Part shown: positions 44,013 to 57,890 of the stretch, in pieces | Layout of the letters: every line of letters begins with the position of its first letter | How positions within the stretch are numbered: the stretch's first letter is position 1 | From: Homalodisca vitripennis | Taxonomy: Eukaryota; Arthropoda; Insecta; Hemiptera; Cicadellidae | Direction of reading: 5' to 3' | Length of the DNA: 64,000 nucleotides | Assembly: GCF_021130785.1 (NCBI RefSeq) | Contig: NW_025777599.1 | Coordinates: 28,361-92,360 of the forward strand | Notes under the pieces: generated by a model | What the model was told of the DNA's origin: nothing | What the model saw: only the letters and a program-made list of their open reading frames with translations | Databases searched by the model: none | Position numbers and translations under genes: made by a program

Positions 44013-46799
44013 CGGTTACTCCAGCAATATTTACGTTATTTCTACAATGTATTTTAGGGTAGAATATGATTATTTTTTTATAAATTTTTTAACTTCTTTG
44101 TTTATGACCCAAACATATATTAATGTGAATCTATTAACTCAAGATTAACATTATCGGCTTAGATAATAAAGTGAGGGTACTGCTATTGGAAGCGAATACT
44201 GCACGTACCTATGGGTTCATATGGTGCCCTTAGGCAATTACGATTTAGCAATTAAAATAGTAGCCTTATCCTTCAGTTTATGTAGAAATACAAGTTTGAA
44301 AAGTACACATTTTAGATACTTCGTCATCTTGAGCAGTCTTGAAAATTCGGATATATTTAATCGTTTCAACGATATCTTATAAGCCGTGTTAATCTGAGAC
44401 AGCTTAAAGTCACAATCCGACATTTCAGCATCTTAAAATGTTCACTGGCATTACTCACTGAAACGATAATCTTGTTTCCACTTCTCACGAATTCTCCTCT
44501 TTCATAAAACATTTATTACGCAACTAAACATAAAGTTTAAATTACTGCTTATAATTATTGCTGACATTTCGAAAAGTATCTGGGTAATGTAAATAGCATT
44601 ATCAAATTTACATGTAAAAAACTCATTGATTCATAAACTCTCCGGTCTTGGTCCTAGATAGAACCCTACTAATGTTATGGCTCAAAGTTAAAATCCGTTT
44701 GTATATCAATCGGTATGCCTGTCCGTTTGTGAGATACTCTTAAAAGAAAAGGTCTTGAAAATGAGACCTGAAAATTGATATCTAGTTCCTTCCTGTTCCA
44801 AGGCCCTTTTTAATTTTTTAGTCTAAATTTCAAAAAAAACAATTCGTTCGTATATGTGTCCGTCTGTGTTCTAATCCATTAGGTACGTTCTGCTGAGTAT
44901 TTAGATACTTATTGGGTCAGTTTATTTTTTATATAAATTCCAGGAGATTAAACACTGAGGGTAGATTTAGGCCGTGAAAAATATTTTCAAATTTGTGATA
45001 AAAAAGTTGTTTACCGATATTTATTTATTTGACTTGAATAGACAAAATAATTTATACGAGTCTACACAATTTATATTTTTAGTTTTTAAATATACACAAT
45101 TACTAATATATAATTGCGTAGTACGCTTACTGTGGTAATAGTTACTACAAATACTAGTTAGCAAACTAATCAAATATCTAATATAAGCGGGAATGACTGC
45201 AGAGTTCCAGTGCTCTATTATTGATCGTCTTCACCCGTGCGACTGTGATTTACTTCCAAGATATGTGAGTTAGTTCGTTTGTATATGCAGGTAAATACAA
45301 GTGTTTATGGTTATGTATGTACATGTATGTGTGTATACGAACTAACTTATACATATTAACATCTTATGTCACTAGGAATAATAAAAAAAACAAGGAGTAT
45401 TTCTTTAAAATATTAAAACAAAATTCGAAATATGAAACACTCTCATTTGAAAGACTCTGGTCTTATGCAGGCTATAATATAGGCTTCTTTAACTGTACTA
45501 ATATTATTTTTACTCAATTTATTGTCTGAGTAAAATTATAATTTATTAGGTTGGATTTTAATTCGATAATATGTATCATATTATCTTGAAAACTTATTTA
45601 ATGCAAAAGTTCTTTATTGAAATTACAATACTTATTACAAATGGATTAAATTTAGGTGCAACAAAATTTGTATAATCGTGAATAAATAAATTTTACTTTT
45701 CATTAGTCTTAGTACTTTTGAAGGTTAGACTACAAAATACAATCTATTGGATTGGCCTACTTTTTATATAAACAAACAACACAGCTATGACAGATAAACT
45801 GGGCATAAACTTCACCTAAATACAAACATATATGGCTATCAAACGAACCAGAGCGTTGAGTTGGAAACCTAATGGTTTGTGGTAAATAAAATAAATGTTG
45901 CCAGTAAAAAAGTCCCTGGATCCTAACACCTCTATAAATAATAAACTACTCAAAATTTCATTTTCGAATTTACTCCTGGGTAACGTATTAAGCTATAAAA
46001 CACGTAAAAAACCTATGTACGTAACCTAGTTTATTAATTTGTATTTATAAACATAACAGTTAAAAAGTTATATTTTTATAAACATAATTAAAATAATTTA
46101 TATGTTCAAAGTTGCCTCCAAATTTCTTTATTAGAAATTTTTAGTGTAGTAAAACAAAAGTAGAATTGTAAGAATAATGGGAGGTACACAAGTCAGCAAT
46201 GCATATTTTGTAACAAAATTGCCTGTATTATCCTTATAAACATTATATTACATGATGTTCTTAAAACAAACATCGCCTTTTGCCAGTAGCCTTATATATC
46301 CTTGCACAGGCCAGTTCCCCTTTAAGAGGGGCACAATAAGTTTAAAAGGTGATCGACCTCTACATAAGACAGTTATTTATTGGTTGTATACCTTCCTTTG
46401 TCACTTATGTTAGATTAGGGTATTATAATGTACCTTTTATCAGAAACATCTATATACAAATAATTTCAATTATGCTCTTATTTTGGCAACAAGAACCATT
46501 TGTGTAGCATTTGATACGTAGACAATAAAAATGCATGCATTAAAATATTGATAGAAGAAATGATACTTGAAAATATTTTAGAATTTAATTATAAATAATA
46601 GTGGTAGTTTAAGCTCTGTTATTTATAAAAAAAATGTCTGCGGTTGTAGTATGATACAGTAACATAGCAGTTTTGTCTGGTAGTGTACTGTTAAAAGGTT
46701 TATAATGAGGGTTAACTTGTTATTCTCTTTGACCATGTAAATGGCATGTTGGAGGCCAATCAAACGCGTATCTTATAGTCAGCTGGTTAGTTGTAGGGG
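44013..46799. other. AT-rich host sequence, possible old repeat at about 44630-44960
   Basis: No gene supported. The stretch around 44700-44960 (TGCCTGTCCGTTTGTGAGAT, TGTGTCCGTCTGTG) looks like a decayed interspersed repeat but could not be classified. Confidence 0.35.
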
Positions 46800-46801
46800 T
46801 T

Positions 46802-46866
46802 GGTATAAAACTGTTTTCATTTGAGTACATATTGCTGCAAGATATCTTACGGACCAACAGGCAAGT
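46802..46866 (+). promoter_or_regulatory. Candidate host promoter and 5' exon (low confidence)
   Basis: GGTATAAAACTG at about 46802-46813 resembles a strong TATA box. An initiator-like TCATTTG follows 20-30 bp on, and the putative leader ends at a good splice donor (GCAAGTAAGT) near 46862-46871. No coding exon was matched to it. Confidence 0.2.
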
Positions 46867-46899
46867 AAGTATAAAAAACGAAATTAATTTTTCTCAGCC

Positions 46900-49800
46900 C
46901 CACAAGTGATAAGCTTCGTTAATGCTGAGCCAATAATTGATAAAAAACTAATATATATGTTTAGTTATATAAATTAAATTAACTCTTAGTATTCATAATA
47001 TAATAAATCATAGTAATTTATTGAACGATTATCTTACAGGTTCTCAAAATTGTATTTGACGTCGAATTTTAAATAATAAATATAACATTTTTAAATCTCT
47101 GTTAGTGGAAAAGAGCAATTATTTTCATTAATAAAATCTCCGCCTATACCATTAATAAATTCCGTTCCAGCCACAGACATATGTGAATCAACATCAATAT
47201 GGAATTAAAATTCCATTGACGCTAGCTACAAGAATTATTCATTACCAATCTGCTCTATAATATTCATTGTATAACGTATAATACAGAATGTTATTATTAT
47301 GTACAAAAAGAAGTAAAGAAAATACTCATGTAATACTACACTGTTTTAACAGAGGTATGTTTAAAATCTTAACAACACAATCCTTTACCAGCAAAACGTT
47401 AAAAATTAAAAACTAGATTTATTTGAAAACAATATTGTAACAACAGAAATAAGTAATATTGTTTTTTAAGCTAGTGTTTTCATAGATTTTACCTATGAAT
47501 TCATAGCTACACGTGTGTTTTATTTATATCTCATTCGGAAAATATGCGACGTAGAATATAAGTATAACGGGCAATACTGTTACATGATTAATTAGGCACA
47601 AATTAGGCAGTAAAATTAAATCTATATTACGAGAATAGAAAAACTGGAAATTCGTTTTAAATTCAGTTGTTGATCATATTTTTGATAGTATTTTTTAATT
47701 TAGTACGTTTCCAAAACGCTATGTCTAGTTTTAATACTTAATTGGAATTAAATTTAGTTGTAGCTAATGTTACATGTGTTAGGCAGATTATAATAAGTAA
47801 TGTACACCTGACCTGTCCATCCTGATATTCCTTGTTCAGGATAAATTAGTATGTTACATCCTGAGACATTCATGAATTATATCGGGTAGCCCTAAACAAC
47901 CTGAAAACAATTTACCTGGTGATAAAAGTTATAAAAATCATGTTTCTTACCCACTGCGAATGTACAAGTGCATATTGCGGCTTAATCCAGTAGATAAATG
48001 CTTCGTCGGAAATGTATTAGAGTCTATAGTTTTGGGTAAATTGCAAATTGGTTGCGTTTCAACAATAGAAAAACAATTCTCGACGTTTTTTATAAAACAC
48101 TATCTTCTCGTGGCGTCCTTAGCTTTTTGTAAGCTTTGACCGTGTATGAGCTCTTCTTGTTTAAGTGAATTATATTTCCTAACCCGATTTAGATTATGAT
48201 TTGTTGCCACAATCGAGAAAAATCAGTGTATGTTTATACCCATTGTACACGTCCATGTACTTTATTATAAAGTGGTCTTCGAGCTTTAAGTTCAACCGTA
48301 CTTAGTATTATACAGTACAAAGTATCCTTTCCTAATAACACATTATTACGTTAGACAACACTTTCTACAAAGATTTTTGACATATTGTTACTCATTGGTT
48401 ATTTTGGTAGTAAAAGATTATTCTTTCCTTTCCAATGAGATTTTAGGGATAATTTTTACACGTAAGCGATACTGCTAAACCTTGTTTTTTAGTAATATCT
48501 TGCATTCTATTAGACTGCTAGCATGTTTCTGGACGTTATTTGACACCGTAAAACACATATGACTAATAAAAAAAGATTTCTGGCTAGACCGCGTGGAACA
48601 ACTCCACAATTACTTAGATTTTTTTTTAATATACAAAATAGTATTACTTTACTTTATTATTATTATTTTACATTGTAGTTTAAAACATATAGAACAGAAA
48701 TTGGCTTTAATATCAATAATATACACTGAACGCTAATTATATCTGTGTGATGCTAACAAAATATTTAAATATTTAAAAATGTTATAGATTGGTTCATTTT
48801 TACCAAATAAATGATATGAAAATATAAGGTAATAGAAGATATAATATAAAATATAATTTTAGTTAGCTCACATGCAATTTTTGATGAATACGCAATTAAA
48901 ATGTTGATAAATTGCACACACAACACGGATTAATATAGTGTTAAATCAAACTTTACTTATTTCTTAGTATTCGTAGTATTTATGAATTTAAAATTCAAAA
49001 TATACATTACCTCCATATTAAAATGGATTAATTTTCAGTCGGGTTCTTAAATATGGATATATTTAATGTACGTGTTTAGTCATTGTCATGTCTTTACAGT
49101 AAATGTATAAAGTAATAAATAAAATAAGTCCTCCTACATAAGTTAGTTATATGCAATAAATACAAAGCTCTATCTTATTATGTAATAAATCCAGAAATAA
49201 AATAGTCACTTAGCTGTTTTCATTAAAACCGGTTCCCTTTGATCTAAAGTAGTCTCTCATTGCCTTATGAGTACTAATTTGATGTGTTTATCAGCTATCT
49301 AGTACACGTGACACAGTTTACACACTGCACTTGCTCTAGTAATTATTAAGAGTATCTCGGATACATGGAATTAATATGCTCTTTGAATCGACTGAAAAAT
49401 AATTAGTGAATTCAAATTAGTTTCATTGAGTGCAATTTACGAAGACTGAGAAAAAATTATTTATTAATTAACTAATTTCAAGATATAAAATGGATTTTCA
49501 TAAAACTCAATATAAAATGTTTTATAGACCTATCTTGTTTAAATGAGAGATAATTTACTAACTACCATTCTTAGGAAACAGGATTTTTCCGGAAATTTTC
49601 AATCGATCAGCGAAGCAAGGAATCATTAACACTACGTTTCTAAGTGCATGTTTTTAGAGTTAGTGAAGTTAAGAAACAACAGGGTGGTTGTGATTCCTGA
49701 CTTACGCGTGCCAAAATGCTTTGGTATGATTTGTTTTATTTTAACCTAGTTTGTAATTATGTATTTGGTTAGTTATATCTGAGATCAGATTGATGATCTC

Positions 49801-50010
49801 GAAATGTAGTCTTACTGATTTCTTGTTTCACTGAACGATGGAAAAAGTCAGGAAAAATCCTCTTTCCTTCACAATCCTTCCATCGTTAAAAATAACCTTC
49901 AACCAACGTACCATTCTTAATTAGGTATTCATAATATTTTGGCAGAAACTGTTATCTATATACTTACGGTTTAAGGAAACAAAGTTGAAAGCGGCAATAC
50001 TATAGACAAC
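46900..50010. other. AT-rich host sequence, no gene seen
   Basis: No supported gene, RNA or transposon. Confidence 0.5.
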
Positions 50011-50017
50011 GGAGAGT

Positions 50018-50302
50018 TTGTTTCAGATCACCATTCATGAGACGAGTGTGTTGATGGCAACTGTTACAGACAACGGGTTAATAATCACTCAGCTAACTAA
50101 ATATAAAACAACCCGCTTCTGCTGCTTTATGACGCGGAGAACTACAAGACGAGACAGACTACAAACGAAATACAAAGGGCTAGGCATTTGTGAGCTACCG
50201 CTGCCGGAGTACGCCATCCACAGATCTACTCCGACGGTAAAACTGCCGAATCTAGCGTCAAGAGACGCTATCAGACGGCCTTATACAAAGACCAAGCAAT
50301 GA
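50018..50302 (+). CDS. GC-richer ORF, possible transposon fragment, unrecognised
   Basis: A 94-residue open frame in a patch distinctly GC-richer than its surroundings (RRTTRRDRLQTKYKGLG, SRDAIRRPYTKTKQ). Arg/Thr-rich with no domain recognised. It may be a piece of an old retroelement or a host exon. Confidence 0.2.
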   Translation: MFQITIHETSVLMATVTDNGLIITQLTKYKTTRFCCFMTRRTTRRDRLQTKYKGLGICELPLPEYAIHRSTPTVKLPNLASRDAIRRPYTKTKQ

Positions 50303-52865
50303 CTTCCATCACTAGGAGAAGAGGTAGTAAGTAGATCGGACCAAAGTTCACTGAATCAAGCTTTACCATTTTTATAATAGAATTCCTCTAGCTATTTTAA
50401 CTCATGGCAAGGAGTCTTTTTCTAAATACTAAATTAAAGTCTACTACAACTGGAAACTATTTTTAATAATAAAAAATATTTCTAAGTGCCAAAGACGTAA
50501 ACAAGGATTAATCAGCTTTTTAATTTATTTAAAACTAGTAAAACTCAATGAAGCCTGTTTTAAATTATAATTTACTGAATGAAGATGGTTGTAGCTAGGA
50601 TAAAACTCTCTCGTTATTTTTCAAGCATTAGAAATGTTTACAATATATACACTGAAGCAGTTTTATGGTTAACTTGATGTATTTACTTAAACGTTGCGAA
50701 GTTGATTAAACAAGACAAATAAAAAAAATACTGTGTTACGATACAATTTAAATTTTTGTTTAAAAATCCAAAAATAGATATGAAAGTTAAATACCGCTAA
50801 TATACCCGAATAATAAAAAAAAAATAAAAACAGAGAGCGTTCATGCATAGGGCCAGTGTTTACTAAAACATCAAACATGTCAAGTCTCTTTCATTTTTGC
50901 TCTCAATTTTACATCGTTTCACAATAGTACATACATACTCGTATATGTTTAATCCGTTATCTCTGTCATCTGAATAAGAAAATATATTGTATAACACATA
51001 TATTTGAAAAGGGAAAGTCCTTTATTTACCCAACGGCTCTGGCCTCATCACTCCTTCTTACACCTAAATTGGAAAAATTGTAATAGAAGCATAATATAAT
51101 ACACATTAAAAGGTCAAAATAAAAGGATAAATTATTTTAGAACTGAGATGAAAAAATCCATTCTAACAATTTCAATTGTGATCATGCTGCACAATTATAC
51201 ACCTTAATGTACAAATAAGTGCTGGTTAAAACTAGTAGTAAAGTAAACATTTAAATAGAATAATAATATATATATAGAATACCGACAATAAAATTTTTTT
51301 TTTATCTGCGGAGGAAAGTAAAACTTATGCACGATTGTTTGTCTACAGGGCATCTTTATAATACACTGAGCTATAGATTTAAAAGTTTGCTATGTACATC
51401 AGTCAAGCCTGTCACATCGTGTGGTGTAATCCTAAATTGCTAATATTTAATATCGGTCATCCAATAGTCTTAATCATCTAATTTAAGCATGTTAATTCAA
51501 ACATTTGATATTGTGGCTCATGGATAGTGACCCCACATGGTGAAAACTTAATATATTCAATGCCAAATTCAAAAACACATTTTGTCTCTTGTATTCAATG
51601 TATATAAATTTGTTCCCGTTGATTTTGTAATTGTGAAAATGAATGTTTATATAAAATTTTGGCTTAATAGTCAATTAAAATACTTACAAATGTTGTTTGA
51701 GTATCCTGCGATACCCTGTGTTACTATAAATAAAAATAAAAATTTAAATAATAATGAAAACATGGTAACAAAATTATTGAAAGTATTGGATAATATTAGC
51801 TTATAGTGACAATAAATTCATGAAAAAATTCTGAAAGATTAAGGTAAATGTTATAATTTATATTCTGAATGAATATTTTAGTTTTATTAAGTATAGCTTT
51901 ATATACATGAAAACTTAACGGGCCGATAGAATATAATATTTTTTCTTGCCATTCCAGTGTCAGATAATGTTAGGTTACAGAATAAAACTGTCTATTGACA
52001 GTATAAGTTGTTACTAGAAAAAACATTTTCGTATTGAGTTTGTACCGTCTAATAAATAAAAGTTATCCAAAAGATATGCGGATATAAGCTTTCCTCTGTA
52101 GGGTTCTCCCTGCTTTGTCATATAACTGAATAAAACAAACAGTTTTCTTGGAGAACCCGGGAGCAATCCGACCCTTCGCTGTTTATCAACGTTTCATACA
52201 CTGCATACATATCTTTTTTATCTACTCGCTAGGGCTGATGAAGGCAAAAAACGATGAAATTTTCCTCAGTAACAAGATACTTTGTTATTTGTATATATTT
52301 ATTCTTGATATCAGATGAAATAATGAACTCGCAGAATAAAGTTACCTATCGGAATTCTTTATTTAAAGTTTATTTTTATTTATTTATTTTCGTAGGGATT
52401 GTTATCATTACGGTGTTATTATATTGTAATTATAATGGACGAAGAAACTTGTTCCATGAAAACAATTTTTCACAGCTATTCTGTTGTAGGAGTTTCAGCA
52501 CGATATCCTCACGAAGAAAAACAATTAATCCTTTGTTCTGTAAATGTTGTCCTTTGCTTCGGTTAACTGATCCGAGGAGGAAATAAATGTAATTTTCATA
52601 AGTTTATCCTATGGTATTAGAATTTATAGCACTTCAATTAGCTCACATGGGAATATTATCCCAAATAGTAAAAATTCAGTAGATTAAGGAATAACTTAGA
52701 TGATAAACTGTACTTTATATTCTTTGAGAGTATGTAAATATCCATTTAAACCTTAATAATAACGTGGTAATCTTTAACGACGATGTAGTTTGGTAATATA
52801 TAAAAGGAAAAGGGAACACGTCCTCGTAACAACCAAAATAAATTTCTCAAAATGTTATGGTTGAC

Positions 52866-52897
<32 letters not shown>

Positions 52898-53217
52898 ATT
52901 TAACGTTACTAATACATGAAACATAGTATTCAAGTTTGATAAATGAATTTAGGATCTATTTATGGCGCTTCTCTTGTAATACATTACGTAACCTTTTCTA
53001 CCTTATAACCATTTTCTTTTTCTATACTTTTTTAAAAGTATATTTTATTTTAATTTTTCTGATGGTTTACATTATCGGAAAATAAATAATGTAAAAGTTA
53101 AATATACACTGAAGAAGCAATGTAAAAAAGGGCCGTAGGCTCAAAAGCATTTTGCACTATTTTCCGGAATCAGTTCATAGTTTCAATAATTAAACTTCAT
53201 TAAAAGAAAAAAATACG
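50303..53217. other. AT-rich host sequence; poly-A run at 52869-52896
   Basis: An ORF at 52254-52586 has a hydrophobic N-terminus and a second hydrophobic stretch, but no homology is recognised and it lies in AT-rich DNA where such ORFs arise by chance. An A28 homopolymer lies at 52869-52896. No gene supported. Confidence 0.4.
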
Positions 53218-53218
53218 T

Positions 53219-53221
<3 letters not shown>

Positions 53222-53263
<42 letters not shown>

Positions 53264-53276
53264 ATATATATATATA

Positions 53277-53307
<31 letters not shown>

Positions 53308-53352
53308 AAATTTACGTTTTTTTTTATACATATATATATATATATATATACA
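53222..53352. repeat. Interrupted (TA)n microsatellite
   Basis: Several TA tracts broken by TTTTA and T-run interruptions. Confidence 0.9.
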
Positions 53353-55273
53353 TGTATGTATATTTTATTGGAACATTTTTACTGTATGTGCCTTGTATTC
53401 TTCTTTATTTAATTCTAACGATAAAAAAACAAACGTTGAAAACAGCTATAATACAAGCTAAGTTAGGAAAAGAATAATATAAAAAATTAGTTTGCTAAGA
53501 ACAACGTATATATAAACAATACATATATACCAAAATTATGTGTGTAAATTATACATAAATAAATAAAAAATTGTAAAACTAACTGTAAATAATAATAGAT
53601 GCAAATAAACTATAATTGAATCAAATATTTTAAAATTAACTCAACAATTATAAAGAATCATACTACACACAAATAAAAAAATTATTGATATGTAACAATT
53701 ATTTTGCGAGACCACTGTTCTATTTAATGGTATGCTGGGGAGTAACACATCTTCTGAAAATTGTTGCACTTTTGTTGAAGATGTCGAAAGAACATAAAGA
53801 TGTGGTATAGAAATTGATATCTCATAAATACAAGAAATTTTCGAACAATAAATTTGGTATTGCAATATCCAACCTAAACGTTCCACGATTGTACTCACTT
53901 GCATATCCGTTTATACTGAAGTCCGTTATACAAAGGTGTCGATGAATTTGAAATAAAACACCTATTGTAGTATATGAACTATGGCTATGAAGGAGAATTA
54001 TGTATGTACATATTCGTTCCAACCTAACTTTCCATTTACAGGAAGCTTTGACATGACCACAAAGGGTTACATGGCTCTGGGACTTAGTTTAATTTTCTTC
54101 ACAAGGCTGAATGTGTTCTAATAGCGTAGCTAAGCGTTCATTGTTTTTATCCGCTTTATTCATGGATGAAATGCATTAAAATGTTTAAAACTACTCAATA
54201 CGAAAGACATTTTAAAATATTTTAAGACTTTTTAAGACACTGTTTCCCTAACGTATATCCTCTAATTGCTAGTAGCGAGAATTTTATTATTGTCAAGTAA
54301 ATACGTGGTAGCCAATTTCTTACATAATTTAAACGTATAAAACACTTGTAATTTTGTAATAATCAAATCATATAGAAATCTCTTACTAAAGTTTAGATGA
54401 TCTTAGGAACAAAATTTATCGATCTTCGTCAGAGATTCATGTATGCAGGGCATTCTAATCTAAAACTAATCAACAGAGGTGTAAACAATATTTATTTAGT
54501 CATCCATTCTTTGCAATATAATTAAGACCTATAAGTCCTCTTGCCCATTACAATGTTAAAGTTTTTATTTTATACATACCCAAAACTACACAAACCTAAA
54601 ATAGCTAGCCAAGATCTAACCTAATTTCCTGATAGAAGATATTTTGACAGAATAGTTCTTCTTTAAGTAGAATTTAACTACTAATCCCAAGTTTTTCCTA
54701 ATGCTATTGTTATATTTTGTTCTGTATTTGTATAATAAGAACTACTGGCATGAAATTTAATTTAGATGTTCAATGCTTTGCCTGTAACCATTTTATACTG
54801 GTGTTATACAAAGTTGCCACAGAAACCTCGGTGATAACACCCGTGGATTTTGCGTGTCACAGTTGTTAATGGGCTTATCATATACGTATTTACGGCCTTA
54901 TAGCAGGTCTATGACACGGAAAGGGGTGCAGAAAACTCAAAAATAATATCTGAAAAAATCGCGATGACTTGTCCATCTTCTACACGCAGGTATAGTGTTA
55001 AAAATATTAAATGTGCTTTAGCTTATAGTTTTAAAATGTTGCAAGGATATTGAAAATAACCCTTCTTTGAAGATACGCCTTCTTTAAATTTAAATATCTT
55101 CAGTTATATAGATTGTATTCATCGTGCCTCAACTTTTCCTGTTGATTTATACTGTGAAGGATTACTGAGTTGTTTTAAAGTCCAAACATTAAGTTTTCAC
55201 AGATTAGAGTAAATAAAAATAGTTTATCCCAGGCAGCAGAGCATGTAACGGTCTACGTGGACGCACATAGTAT
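53353..55273. other. AT-rich host sequence, no gene seen
   Basis: No supported gene, RNA or transposon. Confidence 0.5.
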
Positions 55274-55567
55274 TTACTGCATCTGAGCGAGTTTTACGCG
55301 ATTACGTGGTTTTACCATTATATCTGGGAGAGCCGTATCATTAAATATGTCTCTTTTTTGGTAAAAAACGTTCTTCCTACACAGTTTCTCAATTCTTTGA
55401 AATTGTTGACCAAGAGCAGCTTGTAGTGCAGGAATTATCTCATTTTGGAGCTTTGCTGGATACGAGTCACCATTTAAATTACCATTGGTCAATAATGGGC
55501 CCATAATTTGATTTCCTATAATACCTGCCCAAACGTTAAGTTTCTGTGGATGCTGTGTATGACTCAA
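55274..55567 (-). mobile_element. DDE-superfamily (Tc1/mariner-like) transposase fragment
   Basis: A minus-strand open frame with QHPQKLNVWAGIIGNQIMGP, then NLNGDSYPAKLQNEIIPAL, matching the region around the second catalytic Asp in DDE transposases widespread in arthropods. Only about 97 residues remain, with no start region or terminal repeats found, so this is a truncated relic. Confidence 0.65.
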
Positions 55568-56026
55568 TCTACCACTTTCACATTCTAACAGTAGTTGTGT
55601 TATTGGTAATAATTATTGATTCCTGGCTTCGATTACTAAATTGGTCAGATGATGGGAGGGGAACATTTTGAACGCTTACTTTGATCACAGATACTTAAAA
55701 ATTGGTGTTTAGTTGTAATACTTAATAATTTACATTGTTCAATTGTTTTAAAATTCAAATAGCTATAACTACTGAATGAATCCACCTTTTTAAGTCCGGT
55801 TTGCGGCATTGTACTTTGCTAAGTAAGACCTTTAATTTGAAACTTGACCTATGCTGCTATTTAAGAATTTTGTCTGACTCCTTGTGGACCATCCCCCAAA
55901 GGGATTATTTGGTCGGTAATTGGGCAGATATGTGCGTTACTACCACCAGTAAGCACGTGTGAACTTTGGTATTTTTTTATATTGTGGTTTAAAAATTAAA
56001 AAGAGGTTCCAGACTTAATTGACACC

Positions 56027-56031
<5 letters not shown>
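55568..56031. other. AT-rich host sequence, no gene seen
   Basis: Nothing recognised beyond a small GC-richer patch near 55880-55960. Confidence 0.45.
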
Positions 56032-56071
<40 letters not shown>

Positions 56072-57868
56072 AAATACTTATACAGCCGCATGTGTAACTG
56101 ACTGACTGACATATAGATACAAATTCTAACATAGTTCTAGAAGTGCTGGAAACTTGAAATTTGGCACGCAGGTACCTTTCACAATATGACCCGGAGGAAA
56201 AGTCTGAAAACCGGACTTTTTTACTTTTAAACCCCTCAAAAAAATTCCTCAAAAATCGCGCATTCTTCACCCCTGCAGGGCATTTCTTGGAAGCCTGATA
56301 GCGGGTGAACCGTTGGAGCTAGCTTCGATCTGACGAAAAATCGTTAGTCAGGAATGAAGTGAAACTACAAGAAAGGTCTAGTGACTTTTTTGTCCTATCT
56401 CGTGTGGTTAAGCCACAAAACACGGAAATGTTTGACATTCCAGAGATTTTTTCGCTTAAAATGAAGTTTCGAGCCCGATAGTGGCCGAACGGTAGGTCGT
56501 AGCTCAAATCTGATTGACCCATCAAATTTAGCAAATTACGTTATCTACAGAAAAGGTGCAGTGACTTTTTTTCCCTATCTCCATTGGTTTGGCCGAAAAA
56601 CGTGATTATGTGCAATTTTTTTTGTAAATTTTACGTGAAAATTTTGATTATGGGGTCGATAGCGGCGTAAACCATTGGTCAGAGGTCAAAATAAAACAGA
56701 GATTAGATTTAGGAAATAATGTGATCTACATAAAAGGTTAAGTAATTTTTTACGCTATTTTCATTAGTTTGACCGCAAAACGCGATTTAAGTTAAAATTT
56801 ATGGACATTTTCGCCTTAAAAATTTACATTCCGGGCTTGATAGCGTCTAAAACGGTAGGTCCGTAGCTCAAAACTAATTTTTAACAGGATTTATGAAATT
56901 GCGTGATCTACAAAAAAATGTTCAGTAACATTTTGCCCTATCCTCAACGGTTTGGCCGCATAACGCGTTTTTAAAGTATTGATTTTTATGTTTTACGTGA
57001 TATTTTTAAACTGCCCAGTGCAGCCTTTTGTCCTAAGCTCTGTACTGCCTAAATTATAGGTCGTAGCTTAAATCTGATGGCATAAACGAAAGACAAAATC
57101 AAATTTCCGACAAGAAAGTTCCAGTCCCTTTTTGTCGTATCTCTAAACGGTTTAAGCCACAAAATGCCTTTGAAGTCAAAAGTTTGAATTAATCTGGAAA
57201 AGTAGAGAAAAGTTGGTCAAATTTTTCACTCCCCCAAACCAGTAATCTTAAGCTCGACATAACATTTCCCCGGTAACATTACCCTCTGGAATTTCCTGGC
57301 ATGGCTATATTAACTCCTGAGCAACCCTGTAAAATTGGCGCACGTGTGTCATTAACCCCGGTAACATTTACCCCCCTCGCGGCGACTTCATGGTATGACC
57401 AGATAACTTCCTGAGTAAATTTAACCTCCTGATGTGTTAACTCCACCCCGGTAACATTATACCCCCCCCAGGCAATTTTCCTGGCATGACCTCACGTCCG
57501 AAGTTTTACTAATCACCAAATCTCTTCACCCCCCTTGGGAAGTTTCCTGTTATGACCAGATCACCCCCTGATGCCTTAACCCCCGGTAACGTTACAACCC
57601 CCCCAGGGAATTTTCTGGCATGTCCTCATGTCCTGAATTTTACCTATAACCAAATCTCTTAACCCCCCTTGGGAAGTTCCTGGTATGACCAGATAACCCC
57701 CTGATGTCTTAACCCCTGGTAAAGTTACAACCTCCCCCTGGGAATTTCCTGGTAATGACATAATGTCCGAATTTTACCTATTACCAAATCATTCTTATCC
57801 CCGTATTTGGCTAATACCCGAAAGGGGGCCTGGGGGCGTAGCCCCCAAGCGAGCCGAAGGCGAGTAAT
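56032..57868. mobile_element. Composite non-autonomous element with two internal tandem arrays
   Basis: Bounded by TA microsatellites (about 56032-56070 and 57868-57890). After CTGACTGACTGACATATAG and AAATTTGGCACGCAGGTA (about 56096-56173) come about five diverged copies of a 150-165 bp unit (about 56290-57190). Each carries a GATAG-GG-AA-CGGTAGGTC-TAGCTCAAA segment and a CCTATCTC-GGTTTGGCC segment. Then about four copies of a 110-125 bp GC-rich unit (about 57250-57790) carry CCCCGGTAACATTA and GAATTTCCTGGCATGACC. It ends with the hairpin GGGGGCGTAGCCCCC (57832-57846) and AAGCGAGCCGAAGGCGAG. No protein coding. The class was not determined. Confidence 0.55.
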
Positions 57869-57890
57869 ATATATATATATATATATATAA

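Noticed and set aside
52254..52586. 110-codon ORF with a signal-peptide-like start
   Set aside because: AT-rich sequence yields hydrophobic ORFs by chance, and no domain, promoter or splice support was seen.
53218..53412. ORF of Tyr/Ile repeats
   Set aside because: Translation of a TA microsatellite.
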